From: Ustilago trichophora
Lineage: Eukaryota > Basidiomycota > Ustilaginomycetes > Ustilaginales > Ustilaginaceae
NCBI GenBank assembly: GCA_900323505.1
Contig: OOIN01000031.1
Span: 536,408-600,407, forward strand
Reading direction: 5' to 3'
Length of the DNA stretch: 64,000 bases
The notes below the pieces were generated by a model. That model worked only from the letters and a program-made list of their open reading frames with translations. It made no database searches and was not told the DNA's origin. Positions 11,141 through 22,000 of this stretch are shown piece by piece. Positions within the stretch are counted from its first letter, which is position 1. The number at the start of each line of letters is the position of its first letter. A program made the position numbers and the translations under genes.

Positions 11141-11966
11141 GATGGCGGTGAGGTGGACCTTGATGGGGAAGAAAGCACTCGAGCACTCGACCTCTATATG
11201 CTTTTTCTTTTTCTGCCTCTCAGGGCTGGATAGAGGCTGAAATGGACGTAGCAGAATGAGCATGATTCGGATTCACGGAAGCCCCGACGCTCGTCGAATG
11301 CTTCAAACGATTATTCTTGCCACCACCAGTAAGACGGCTGGTCCGAATTGCTCGCCAGAAGATCTCGTGACCATGGTCAAAGCTCAGTCAGCGTTCTAAT
11401 ATAAAGTCACATGGGGCTCGATGGTCATGAACGTTGTGACAATGTCGGAAGAGCCGAGTGGAAACGAATGAGGAGCGGAAAGAGGATCAAAAGCGGAGAA
11501 GCCGAACGCTCAGACTCTTTGACGTTGGACCCTGCATTTCGACTTTTTTTCTTTTTTTTTTTTTTTTTCTTTTCTTTTGGCAGCACAAAATATAATCAGC
11601 CGATGTGAAACCATAGAGCCCGATTTTGTCATTTCAGATACGATTCAAAGGCAAACTTTTCGGAGCGCGCCGCTTTGGATTTGGCTTTGGAATTTGCCAA
11701 CAGAGTAGTCGATCACGATCTTTATCTGAGTTTTAAGGCGGAAATCGACTCAATGTATTTATTCTATTGCTCGGAAGCGATGAGTGTTTTCTGGTGCGAG
11801 AAGAACTCTTTCTCTCTCTCTCGAGTGAGCTCGTGCCATTTCCCAACGAGCCAGAGAGAGACAGAGAATCGCCGACACCATCTGATCTCCAATTTCCACA
11901 CATATCATACTGTCCTTCACCATCCACGTATCATCACCAACTGCACATAGTACACATATATTCACG

Positions 11967-12365
11967 ATGGCTTTCTTCGGCTTCCGCGCTTACCCAACTC
12001 CCATCTTGAAGCCCATGTGGCCTTTCTTCATCGCCGCCGGTGTCGTGTTTTACGGTGTAAACAAGCTTCAGGCTGTTGCCGTTTCGACCGAGGAAGCTTC
12101 CAAGGATCCCCGCAACCCTTACGGTTAGTATTGGCTCGGATGCATCGACGAAACACACCGGAGACTCGACATGCATTGGTGGACGACAATTCGCAGTGGA
12201 GCAAAGCAATCTTGTGTAGCCGGTCGAAGATGGGAAGGAGGAGGATAGTTGCACTAGCGTTGATACTTTGACGAGACGGAAAGACTTACTAAACCCAACA
12301 CTTTTGTTGTTTCTCTGCGTCGCACACTTACAGGCCAGAAGGTGCTCAAGGAGGCCCACCACTAA
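11967..12365 (+). CDS. ATP18: ATP synthase subunit j, 62 residues, 2 exons
   Basis: A short gene, easily missed, encoding subunit j of mitochondrial F1Fo-ATP synthase, a single-span inner-membrane protein of the Fo sector linked to dimer formation. The protein opens with MAFFGFRAYPTPILKPMWPF, the hallmark of the ATP synthase j family. A hydrophobic segment and a short soluble tail ending in KVLKEAHH follow. Exon 1 is 11967-12123 and exon 2 is 12334-12365, joined across a 210-base GT-AG intron (donor GTTAGT, acceptor TTACAG) in the Gly codon of NPYG/Q. The reading frame is intact and of normal length for the family. The second exon codes for only ten residues plus the split glycine. Confidence 0.93.
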
Positions 12366-12888
12366 ATCCATAGCAAGACGTACACCTTTTGGACGCAAAG
12401 AAAACGACATCCGATGCACTGCAACTTGGATCTACTACTCGGTCTAGTAGTTCGACATGGTACCCCTATCGACCTGACGCACGTATCAACTGCGTTACTG
12501 CACCAAAACTTATTGGGCTTATAGACGCAGTCGCAGTGACATCTCTTTGCGCTTTTACTTGCAAAAACTACACATCTTGCGCAATGCAAAACTAGATTCC
12601 GACTCCGACTTTTAAGTATGGATCGACTGTGTAGGATCAGGATGCATCTGTGATTTGCGCTTTTTGTTCTCTAGCCGATGCTAAGATCAGGTGTGTTGGA
12701 TTTTGCCGATGGGGATGGGAGCAAGGTCAGATTCTGGGACCAGATTAGTTGGGACGGGGCAGAGATGTACTTGAGCTGACAGGATTGACCGTATGTTTGC
12801 TTGAGCTTGTCTCATACGACTGCAAGACTGTAGATTGAGCGCCATAAGGCATTGATCAAGGCATAGGTGAGACCATGCTGGTGGATAC

Positions 12889-12941
<53 letters not shown>

Positions 12942-14710
12942 CGTGTGATGACAACGGAGCTACATGTATGAAGCTGTACATCTTGTCCAAGACGATGGAC
13001 TGGGACCAGGATCGACAATTCGTCTAGTGAGTGATTCAGGAGGCACTTGTATTCAAGCAGCTGCATCGGCGGCAAGGTCTACATGTCAAGTTGTTGTGTT
13101 GAAGGATGATTCCCGACATCTTCAAGCTGAAGCTGGCATCTTGGTAAAGGTTCATCTCCGATTTTGAGATGTGAGCAGCTTTAACACGATCCGATGCCAA
13201 TTTCCTCTTCGCTTGATTATTCTTTCGATCTCACATTTCCCCGTGACAAAATTGTATGTACAATGTAGCGACCTACAACAACCGCCCCCCCTTGTCTTCT
13301 GTGTGGCACTCTTTTTGAAAATGAGATTGCACGGCTTGGTTGGCAAACAGGTTTGGATGGTTTTCCACGTGTTGTGTTAGCAATTGTGGTTGGGATGTGG
13401 GATGTGGGTTGGTGGGTTTTGCGAGAGCAGCGGTTCCAGTAAGTAACTTAGAACTGTGCTGTCAAACTGAAGCCAAATGAGACGACAGCCCGTGTGATAA
13501 CGAAATGCTCCGGCCTTGCTGTGCAATGTTATGCTGTCACTGCTGAGACTGTCAATCAATACTGGACGGACGGATGGCACGTTTACTTGATCACCATGTT
13601 TGTGTGTACTGTATGTGTATGTGTGTGTAGATTGGACCGTGCCAAGATCCATTGAGCGCCACAAAAGGTATACATGCGTGTGTGTGTGAGAAGGTTGCTG
13701 GCAGAACAGCAAACAGAGAAATACACTGTAGAGATTCCGGCTTGACCGGCAAATCGCATATCTATCAGAGTCTGTGAGAACAGAGGAATCGCTTGCACGC
13801 ACGCATACACGCACGCACGCGCACTGCTCTCTCTTTTTCACAATTGCCCACAACACTCAACGCGGACGGATGTGCTGTTCCGGCCAGAGCTGTATTTTAT
13901 TCGAGTGTCAATGTCAGCTCTTCCGGTCCAAATCAAAAGATGATGATGCCCAAATTTTGGTCACAATGACAGGTGTTACGATAACAAACATAGATACAAG
14001 AGACTCTCTCTTCTCTTCAACTTGTTGTCGGATCTCACCAAACAAAGGCAAGTGAGCAAGTAAGCAAGTAAGGAGGCAAGGATGGTGAATAAGGCATTGC
14101 GGAAGAAGCGATAGTGTTACAGGAAGGACGGGCACGGCTCCAGAGGTCAAATGTGTGAGAGAGTGTGAGAGAGAGAGTGTGTGTGTGGAGAGGCACACAG
14201 AGAGACAGAGACGGCTGAGATGCCTTTGCCTCTGCCTCTGTCTCTCTTTCAATGCGGTGCTTGGCGCGCACTGTCGTATTCTCCCCTGCCTCTTTCCAGA
14301 GCAAGAGAGCGGCAACCCCCGCACTCTCTCTGAAACATTACACTCAGATCCGGTAACCACACCGCCTGCCGCTTACTCGGACCAGCCGAACTTCCCGGTT
14401 GAGCCTTTCCCTCTCTCTCAGTGTCTTTCTCTCTCTCTGTGGTGACCCCTCTTTTTGGCTTTGCTCTCTCTCTCTCTCTGCTTGTCACATCCTCCTCTCG
14501 ATCATCACAACCACCATCGACATCATCATCGACTCAGCCATTTCTACCATCATCTCAGCTAGTCTCACTTTTCTCTATTTCCATCACTTTTCCCCTTTTG
14601 GATCAGAGCACAGCTGTGTGGATTCCCCTCCCAATCACTGATCGCAGCATACATACACCTCTACATTCTCGCTTTTCACTCCACCACACATCATAGCAAC
14701 GACAATCAAA
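12366..14710. other. 2.3-kb gene-poor spacer with simple repeats
   Basis: I find no gene here. The stretch contains a 52-base T homopolymer (12890-12941), CA/TG-rich runs (about 13610-13690 and 13795-13825), GAGA/GTGT simple sequence (14155-14200), and dense CT tracts from 14400 to 14600. The CT tracts probably belong to the acyl-CoA synthetase promoter and leader. Open frames in it are low-complexity and overlap each other on both strands. Confidence 0.6.
12890..12941 (-). repeat. Poly(T)52 homopolymer
   Basis: 52 uninterrupted T on the plus strand, equivalent to a poly(A) on the minus strand. No retroelement body is recognisable next to it, so it may be a slippage product or the tail of a degraded retroposed copy. 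Length may also be affected by assembly. Confidence 0.85.
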
Positions 14711-16795
14711 ATGACAACCGACTTGCCAAACGAGGTTCACTTCCCCTTGGACAAGCAGATGCTTCCCGTCCCCGGTTCCAAGACCCCCGGTTTCTCCCCC
14801 ATCTACAAGAGCGCCGCTCAGCCCGAATGGCACACCACCTCCACCGTCTACGAGACCCTTCTCCGTGCCAAGGATGAAAATCTCAAGGACGACGTTGCCG
14901 GTTGGAGACCCTGGAATCCTGTCACCAGAAACTTTGAGAACTACTTTGAATGGTATACCCACGAGGAGATTGAGGAGGAACGAACTGCCATTGGTTCCGG
15001 TCTCGGTGCTCTGGCCAAGCAGGGTCGTCTCGGAGACATTGGTCAGTCTGAATGGACTGTCGGTATGTGGATGCTGAACCGTCCCGAATTCATGGTCATC
15101 GACTATGCTTGCTTGGCTTACAGCCGTCGTACCGTCTCTCTTTACGAGACCTACGACACGGCCACAGCCCAGTACATTCTCGACCACGCCGAGACACGTG
15201 TCCTTTTCACTACTCCCAACCACGTCGGTCCTGCCCTTGCCGCTGCTCAGGCTGGCAAGTTGCCCCTCTTGAAGGCCATTGTCATCCTCGATCCCTTCCG
15301 TCCCAGCAAGGCCACTGTCAAGGCCGGCATCGTCGACCCTCAGCGTGACCTTCTTGCCAAGGAGTGGGCCAAGACCTGCGGTATCGAGATCTTCAACTGG
15401 TTCGAGATCCTCGACCTCGGTCGCAACAATCTCGCCGCTCACATCCCTCCCAAGTACGACACCATCCACAGCTTCTGCTACACCTCGGGTACTACGGGTA
15501 ATCCCAAAGCTGCCATCATCACCGCCGGCATGGGTGGATACGTCACCACCACCATGGCCTTCCACAAGCGAGGTCGATTCACCGTCATCTCGTATCTCCC
15601 CACTGCCCACATCTATGCCCGTCTTTGCGAGATTGTCGTCGTTCGTACCGGTGGAAAAGTGGGATACTTTTGCGGTGACACTACCCGTCTTTTGGAGGAT
15701 ATGGCGATTCTCAAGCCCGAAATGTTTCCTTCGGTACCTCGTGTTTTGAACCGCATTGCTGCGCTCGTTCAGGCCCAGGCTGCAGCTCCCGGTCTCAAAG
15801 GCGCTCTGCTTCGCAAGGCGCTTGCTGCCAAGATTGCCAATCACGATCGAGACGGTACTTTGACCCACGCCCTGTACGACCGATTGATCTTTAGCAAGGT
15901 CAAAGCTGTACTCGGTGGCAACGTTCAGTACATCACCTCTGGTTCGGCTCCGATTCGTGGAGACGTACTCAAGCTTCTCCGTGTTGTGCTCTCCTGCGAT
16001 GTTCGAGAGGGATACGGACAGACTGAAAACTACGGATTCTGCACCGTCATGTCGCCCGATGACACGTCTCTCGGATCCGTTGGTGCCATCTACCCCGGCA
16101 TGGAGCTTAAACTTGGTGACGTTCCCGACCTCGGCTACACTTCCGAAGACAAGCCTTTCCCACGAGGAGAAGTGCTGGTCAAATCGCAATGCACTTTCCC
16201 CGGATACTACAAGGATGAAGCCAAGACCAAAGAGACTCTCACCGACGACGGTTTCCTACGCACCGGAGACATTGGCGCCATTGACGAATTTAATCGTCTC
16301 AAGATTGTGGATCGTGTCAAGTCGTTGCTCAAACTTTCACAGGGAGAATACGTGGCTATTGACAATCTGTCCGAGTTTTACGGACAAAATCCATTGGCAG
16401 CTCAATTGTTGGTGCATGGTGATTCGTTCCGTGATCACTTGGTTGGAATCTCGGTTCCCGAACCGACCACATTTGCTCCATTTGTGACCAAGTTGTTGGG
16501 AAGGCAGATTGCGGTCGAGGATACCGTGGCTTTGGAGGAAGCATGTAAGGATGAAAAGGTTTTGTCGGCTTATTTGGATCAGTATACAAAGATTGCAAGG
16601 AACAACAAGTTGAAGGGTTTCGAGTATATTAAAGGTCTTTATTTGACTATGGAGCCATTTTCGGTTGAAAATGGTTTACTTACTCCTACTTTTAAGGTAA
16701 AGAGACATGAGGCGGTGAAACATTTCAAAGATCAGATTGAAGAAATGTACGCTAAAGGTCCTATTGATGTTTCTAGTGGTCGTCCTAAGCTTTAG
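14711..16795 (+). CDS. Long-chain fatty acid--CoA ligase (AMP-binding)
   Basis: The 694-residue enzyme activates fatty acids to acyl-CoA via an acyl-AMP intermediate. The AMP-binding P-loop YTSGTTGNPK is at about residues 256-265. YLPTAHIYAR and GYGQTEN supply the other core adenylation motifs, and TDDGFLRTGDIG followed by VDRVKSLLKLSQGEYVA is the fatty-acyl-CoA synthetase signature region. The length fits the eukaryotic FAA/peroxisomal ACSL group. There is no N-terminal membrane segment. The protein ends in GRPKL; PKL resembles a weak peroxisomal targeting signal 1, so a peroxisomal location is possible but unproven. Codon use is strongly biased to C-ending codons in the first three-quarters, suggesting high expression. 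The 5' flank is rich in CT tracts. Confidence 0.93.
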   Translation: MTTDLPNEVHFPLDKQMLPVPGSKTPGFSPIYKSAAQPEWHTTSTVYETLLRAKDENLKDDVAGWRPWNPVTRNFENYFEWYTHEEIEEERTAIGSGLGALAKQGRLGDIGQSEWTVGMWMLNRPEFMVIDYACLAYSRRTVSLYETYDTATAQYILDHAETRVLFTTPNHVGPALAAAQAGKLPLLKAIVILDPFRPSKATVKAGIVDPQRDLLAKEWAKTCGIEIFNWFEILDLGRNNLAAHIPPKYDTIHSFCYTSGTTGNPKAAIITAGMGGYVTTTMAFHKRGRFTVISYLPTAHIYARLCEIVVVRTGGKVGYFCGDTTRLLEDMAILKPEMFPSVPRVLNRIAALVQAQAAAPGLKGALLRKALAAKIANHDRDGTLTHALYDRLIFSKVKAVLGGNVQYITSGSAPIRGDVLKLLRVVLSCDVREGYGQTENYGFCTVMSPDDTSLGSVGAIYPGMELKLGDVPDLGYTSEDKPFPRGEVLVKSQCTFPGYYKDEAKTKETLTDDGFLRTGDIGAIDEFNRLKIVDRVKSLLKLSQGEYVAIDNLSEFYGQNPLAAQLLVHGDSFRDHLVGISVPEPTTFAPFVTKLLGRQIAVEDTVALEEACKDEKVLSAYLDQYTKIARNNKLKGFEYIKGLYLTMEPFSVENGLLTPTFKVKRHEAVKHFKDQIEEMYAKGPIDVSSGRPKL

Positions 16796-17860
16796 CAAAA
16801 AGACCTTTTCTCAGAGGAGTTTGGGGAAAGAGGTTTTAAGTTGGCGGGGGTGGGGATGGAATGAATTTATTGGATTGTTTGGGAAAAAGAAAAAGGAAAG
16901 AAAAATTGGATCTTTTTTTTACAGTGTTGTGTGCGGAAAGAATGGAAATTAGAGTGAATTTTCTTGATGATTTTTGTTGTGTTGATTTTTTTAATTTGTT
17001 TTTTTTTGAGGAGAGTGTAAGATGTGATTGTACGGGTGAGGGGAGATCGAGGGTTAAGGGTGTAATCGGCGGGCAACCAAGGACTCATTTTAGAGTTCAT
17101 CCAGGGAGCGGGCAGAACGGTAAGAGGCGATGAGATCTTGTGCGAAGCTGGGGGCTTGTGCAGAGTGGCAACGGGCAGGTTTGTGTGAATGGGGGGATGG
17201 ATGGGATGATGCAGTGAGTTGCACTCGAACCCGGGGGGGCGAGCAGACAGGCGAGTCAGCGCACTGCTCACAGGAACGACGAGCAGGAACAGGACATCTA
17301 ACAGGGCGGCTAAAGACACTAGGACGGCCCAGCCAAACCCGGGAGCCAGCTCGGGGATGAGCACCGCAATGCAGGACCCACTCTCCCTCCCTAACCACCT
17401 CGAGCAGACTGAACTAGCCGCACCCCATTGTACCACAGCACACTCCCAAGCACCAGACTTTAACACTTTTTGACTCTTTCGGGGGGTGAACTGGATGCGG
17501 ATTTTTCAAGGCGGTGTGTGTTGTTTTGCATGGTGTGCAGTAGTGTCAGTGAAAAAGAGACAAGGCTGCTTGTATGAAGGCCAACTCGTGTCAAAGATCC
17601 CTGCACATGCCCCTAAAACCGCTGCTTTCAACATCACCCTAATCGTGGCTTCCACCAATCCCGCACTGCATCCATCTCTGCCCCAAGACGCTCCAAGAAC
17701 GAGACAAGTCACCATCTGCCCGTATAAATCTTCCATCACACCTTTCTTCTTACTAAAACGCACAGATCAACCTACACTACAACAAAAAAGTCACGTTAAC
17801 ACCTTCCTTCCGGAGACAACACCTCTCAATCTAACTTAACCCACAATCCCAAAATCATAT
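16796..17860. other. Spacer without recognised gene
   Basis: This is the 3' flank of the acyl-CoA ligase gene followed by about 1 kb with no convincing open frame. A/T-rich runs lie near 16900-17010 and a GC-rich patch near 17200-17350. Nothing else is supported. Confidence 0.5.
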
Positions 17861-18820
17861 TGTAAAAAAAGGGAAATCACCAGCCTCGGAGCCACCCACA
17901 GAGCCAGCCAGGTTGGCTCCTACCTAGATGCCACCCATAGAGCCAACCCGGATTGGATGGCTCCTCAAAGGGTGGCTTCTGAGCAGAACCAGCTAGCATG
18001 GCTCCATGAGGTGGCTGCAGATCAGAACCAGCTAGGATGGCTCAACAGCCAGATGCTCATGCACGCTCAGCATTGCGCATTCAATCAAAATCTATATCAT
18101 TGCATTGCATTCAGGCATCATGTCAAACCGAGCGCACGTCGTCCAGTCAGCAGAGCAAATGATGGCGTGAGCAGTGTGAGCAGCAGTGGAAGTGGTGATG
18201 GGAGCAGTGGGAGTGGCAGTATTGGGTGGGAGCAGCGGCAGGAATTGTAATGGAAGCGGCAACAAGAGCGGTGGATGGTGGCGGTGGCAGGCAGCAAAGG
18301 GCCAGATGTTGATAAGACCATGAAGTGCAGTTTCGAAGAGAAGGTTGAGCCAGATTTCAGTTAATGTAGAGACAAGCATAGAGACAAGAGACAGGCCAGC
18401 ATGATACTTACATGAAAAGTTGATGGGCAATGGCGACATTGGCTGGCATGATGGTCGAGGAAGGGAAGGAACAGGTCCTGCATGTTAGCAAGTCTTTTAT
18501 ATCTGCAACCTGCACTTGGGCCTCCTCCTGCAAATATGTCTGTATCTGTGCAGATGTCTGTATCACAGAGACACTAGCAGAGTGGCTGAGCTTGCCGACT
18601 CACCAGGATACGCAGTTGCAGGTCAAGCAGCCACCTACAGAACCACCCTTGCCAATGGCGGCGACAAGGATCCACCCGGTGGAGCCATCAACCTCAAGAG
18701 CCGGCCGCAGAGCCACTTCAGCAGCCACCTTCAGTGGCTGTCTCCTCATTGGAGCCATCCCAGAGCCAGCCATGTTGGCTTGGTAGGTGGCTCTGAGGCC
18801 GGCGATTTCCTTTTTTTACG
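17861..18820. mobile_element. Non-autonomous TIR element (MITE-like), about 960 bp
   Basis: The left end begins TGTAAAAAAAGGGAAATC. The right end is its inverse with a few substitutions and a one-base G-run difference. Inverted similarity continues for about 33 bases (through the GCCTCnGAGCCACC segment) at roughly 85% identity. ATAT flanks both ends and may be a 4-bp target-site duplication. Inside, both terminal sub-regions (17880-18060 and 18640-18800) are built from repeated GAGCCA/TGGCTC words, so each arm can fold on itself. No transposase frame is present. The superfamily is not assigned. Confidence 0.68.
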
Positions 18821-18970
18821 ATATGAATCCACCAAACCAATCTCCCCAAACCAAACGCAAAAAATAAAAACACCCCAATTGATCAATCAAAATCCCCCTT
18901 TCATTCCGTATAAGATTTCAAACCATGTTTACTCAACCGCACGCAAATAAAAAAAGAGAAAAAAAGAGAG

Positions 18971-19004
<34 letters not shown>
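18971..19004 (+). repeat. Poly(A)34 tract
   Basis: 34 A residues in a longer A/G-rich stretch lie just downstream of the KDM4 stop codon, outside the coding sequence. Together with the poly(T)52 at 12890 it is one of two long homopolymers in the window. Confidence 0.8.
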
Positions 19005-19012
<8 letters not shown>

Positions 19013-19025
19013 TGGATTCGGTCGC

Positions 19026-22000
19026 CTAATGACCATTGACATATCCTTGCAGCGTTCCATACTGACCCACCTGCTGTTGTTGCTGTTGTTGTTGATAGGC
19101 ATGGTGATCAAGTGGAGAAGGAGGGGCGTACTGAGCGTAACCCATCTGTGGGGGACGATGGCTGGGTGTGGGTTGAAGATCTTTATCGGGGTGTCTCAAA
19201 GGGTGGTTGTGGTGTTGTTCGTCTGTATACCGTGTTCTGCCCCCCTGCTGTTCCTGTGTGGGATGGTACTGTTGCTGCTGTGTTCTTCCATCAGCACCAT
19301 ACCCATACTGTTGTTGTTGTCGTTGTTGACGATAAAGCTGTCCTTGCTGCTGGAGCTGGTAGCTAGGATGCAAAGGATGGTGGTTATAAGGAGGGCGATA
19401 ATCTGGGTATCCGTGGAGTTCACCACCATGAGGTAGATGCTGGGGTTGATGCGCCGCAAGAGGTTTGCTATACGTAGGCAAAGGTGGACTGCGATCACGA
19501 TAACCAACGGCAGGTGCAGCAATGTAGCCGTACTGCGAGGCGGAGGAAGGCGTCGACGTTGCAGATGACATCAAGGGCGGTGCTGGTGATGAAGAAGTGG
19601 CAGCAAGGGCAGAATGTCGGCTTTGAGGAGTGTTTCCACCAACACTAACATGGCCATCGGGATGCGGGTATGCAGGATGCTGCTGGTAAGAAGGGTGTGA
19701 AGATGGGGTACCGTGCGGATGACCGCTGCTCGGGCGTGAGTGACCGTAGCTAGGGGAGGCGGCGGAGACACTCGATTGTGCGTATCGAGAGGCCATGTGA
19801 TGACGTTCAGCTTCGGGATCATAGTTGCGAGAAGGATAGGCGGATGAATGGCTTGGTCCGTATTGATTTCCGTAGGCGACAGCATCGCCATTGCTGGGAT
19901 AGGGCTGATTGCGATACATTTGTCCATACTCAGGCCCAGGGTACTGCTGCTGATGCTGATGCTGGTGTTGGTGCTGCGATTGGAACTGAGGACGGTGCTC
20001 GGCGTAGTGCGGCTGAGATCCAGGCGGTTGAGCAGCATACGTAGCACGCGGTCCGCGCTTTGTTGCAGGTGGAAGTGCTTGCGGCTGGGGCTGGAGCTGT
20101 TGCTGTGGATGTTGCGAAGGATGGCCCGGCCACGAAACAGGTGGCAGTGGCATCTGCTGAGCATCGAGTGGCGAAGTGACAACTTCCGCAGCATCTGCAG
20201 GCTGTACCGTTTGCGCCTTTTTCTTTGCCTGTCTCTTTTGCTTTGGCTTGGGCTCAGCTAATTCAGCCTTGGCCTTCTTTGCTGGAGTGTTCTTTTGTGT
20301 ATAAACTGCTGGCAACTCGGCGACCGTCTCGGTTGCTGCTGGCTCAGCTTTGGCTCTGAGCTTGCGAGTTCGTTTCGGCGCTGGAGCTGCGCCTGCAGCA
20401 TCATCATCTGTTGTTGCTGTTGCTGCTGCTGCTGCAGCGGCTGCGATGCTAGCTTCGACTGCCTCTTCGTTTGCCGCCTTGGCATTAGCGCTCGCCTTCT
20501 CGCTCGCTTTCCTCCTGCGTTTGGCTGGTGGGGCAGCATCGCCGCCATCCGCTGCGACAACCACCTCGGTAGACGCCACCGCGGGTGCCTGAGGCTCTTC
20601 CTTGACAGCAAGATCCTCTGCGGGAGAGTCCAGGATGATCTGTTGAAACTTGACAGTGCTCGGTCGTCCTTCATCCTCGATGGTAATCTCGTCAGCTTCT
20701 TCACTGACCTCGACCATGAGAGCTTGGAACATGCCACCGGAAGTCTTGATCTTGACCATCGAGGGAATGGGCAGCGAGTGAATTCGCTCACGCAACTCGT
20801 CGGCCTTGCGCGCTTCCTCGGCCTCACGGAAGAGCGGATTGTGCGTCTTGCAGAGAACCACAAGACGTTCGCCATCCTCCAGACCGTCTGCTTGCTGAGC
20901 GTTGCTAGAAGTCTTTTTGCCCTCAAGACGGTCTGCAGTCTCTGCCGGGCAGACGTCGAGGAACCATCCATTGTCCTCAACCAGAGCACAGCTGACATGG
21001 GCCGAACGAGGGCACTTGCCGCGCGTACACTGAATCTTGGGGTATAGCTTCTGCAGAGCCGGGTTGGGACAGATCTGACATTTGAGCGAGAAACGTGCCT
21101 TGTCGATGCCCTCGATACCGCAGACGACTTCGGCCTTTCCTTGCTTGCCAACCCATGTTTCAGGAACAAAGCTGGCACAGAGTCGATGCGCATGACGATC
21201 TGCCATGGCTTTGAGCTTGGGGTTGGTAGATGGAATGTCGGAAGGCGTCGGAACCAAGTCGACGTCAACGTTGGCAGGGCAAAAGATGCATGGACTTGTG
21301 GCAGCCTCCTTGGGATCGACATAGAAGTCAACACCGCCTTGGAATGGCAACGAAATGGCTGGAACGTTGGCGGCACCAGCAGCAGCAGCAGCAGCAGCAG
21401 CATCTTCTGCCTCTTTCTTCTGCTTCCTACGCTCTTTGGCTTTCTCGTTCTTGATCCTGCGCTTTTCGAGATCCTCTTCCTCGATGGCCCGCACCGTGTC
21501 CTCCTTGGCACGTCGTAACTCGCGCTTGCGTTCGAGCTCCTCCATCTCTTTGCTTTCTTCCAACATGGCGTCGACGTCGATGCGAACGCTGTTCTGAGAT
21601 TGGTCACAGTGACAGTAGTTGGCCTTGCGACCAATGTCGAGCCAGGATTCGAGGGCAAAATTGACACTCTCTGCGCAGTTGTAGCCCATGTTGAAGCCAG
21701 AGTGGTAGCCGTACGGATAAGTAATGACAAACTCGCCGGCGTTATGAACGAGTTTGAGAGGACGAATGCCGTGGGAAGCGAGGAAAGAGGGCGATGCGAG
21801 GTAAGACTTGTGTCGCATAAAGTGGGGGCAGCGTCGCGAATCGGAAGGAAAGGCTCCAGCCATGGCCGACTCGAAGCGCTGTCGATCTGCCTGTCGGATG
21901 GCATACCACTGCTTGGGTGCGCCGAAGTGGATATAGTTGATCGAGTAGAGGTCCATGTCTTCTACGTGCCATGCAAAAGTAGCTCGCCACATGCCCCAGT

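Noticed and set aside
14603..16189. 528-codon open frame antisense to the acyl-CoA ligase
   Set aside because: The translation is Gly/Val/Ser-rich without motifs and mirrors the codon bias of the ligase on the plus strand.
18570..18640. tRNA-like A-box sequence (AGAGTGGCTGAGC)
   Set aside because: No matching B box, no acceptor-stem pairing and no anticodon arm could be placed; it lies inside the TIR element.
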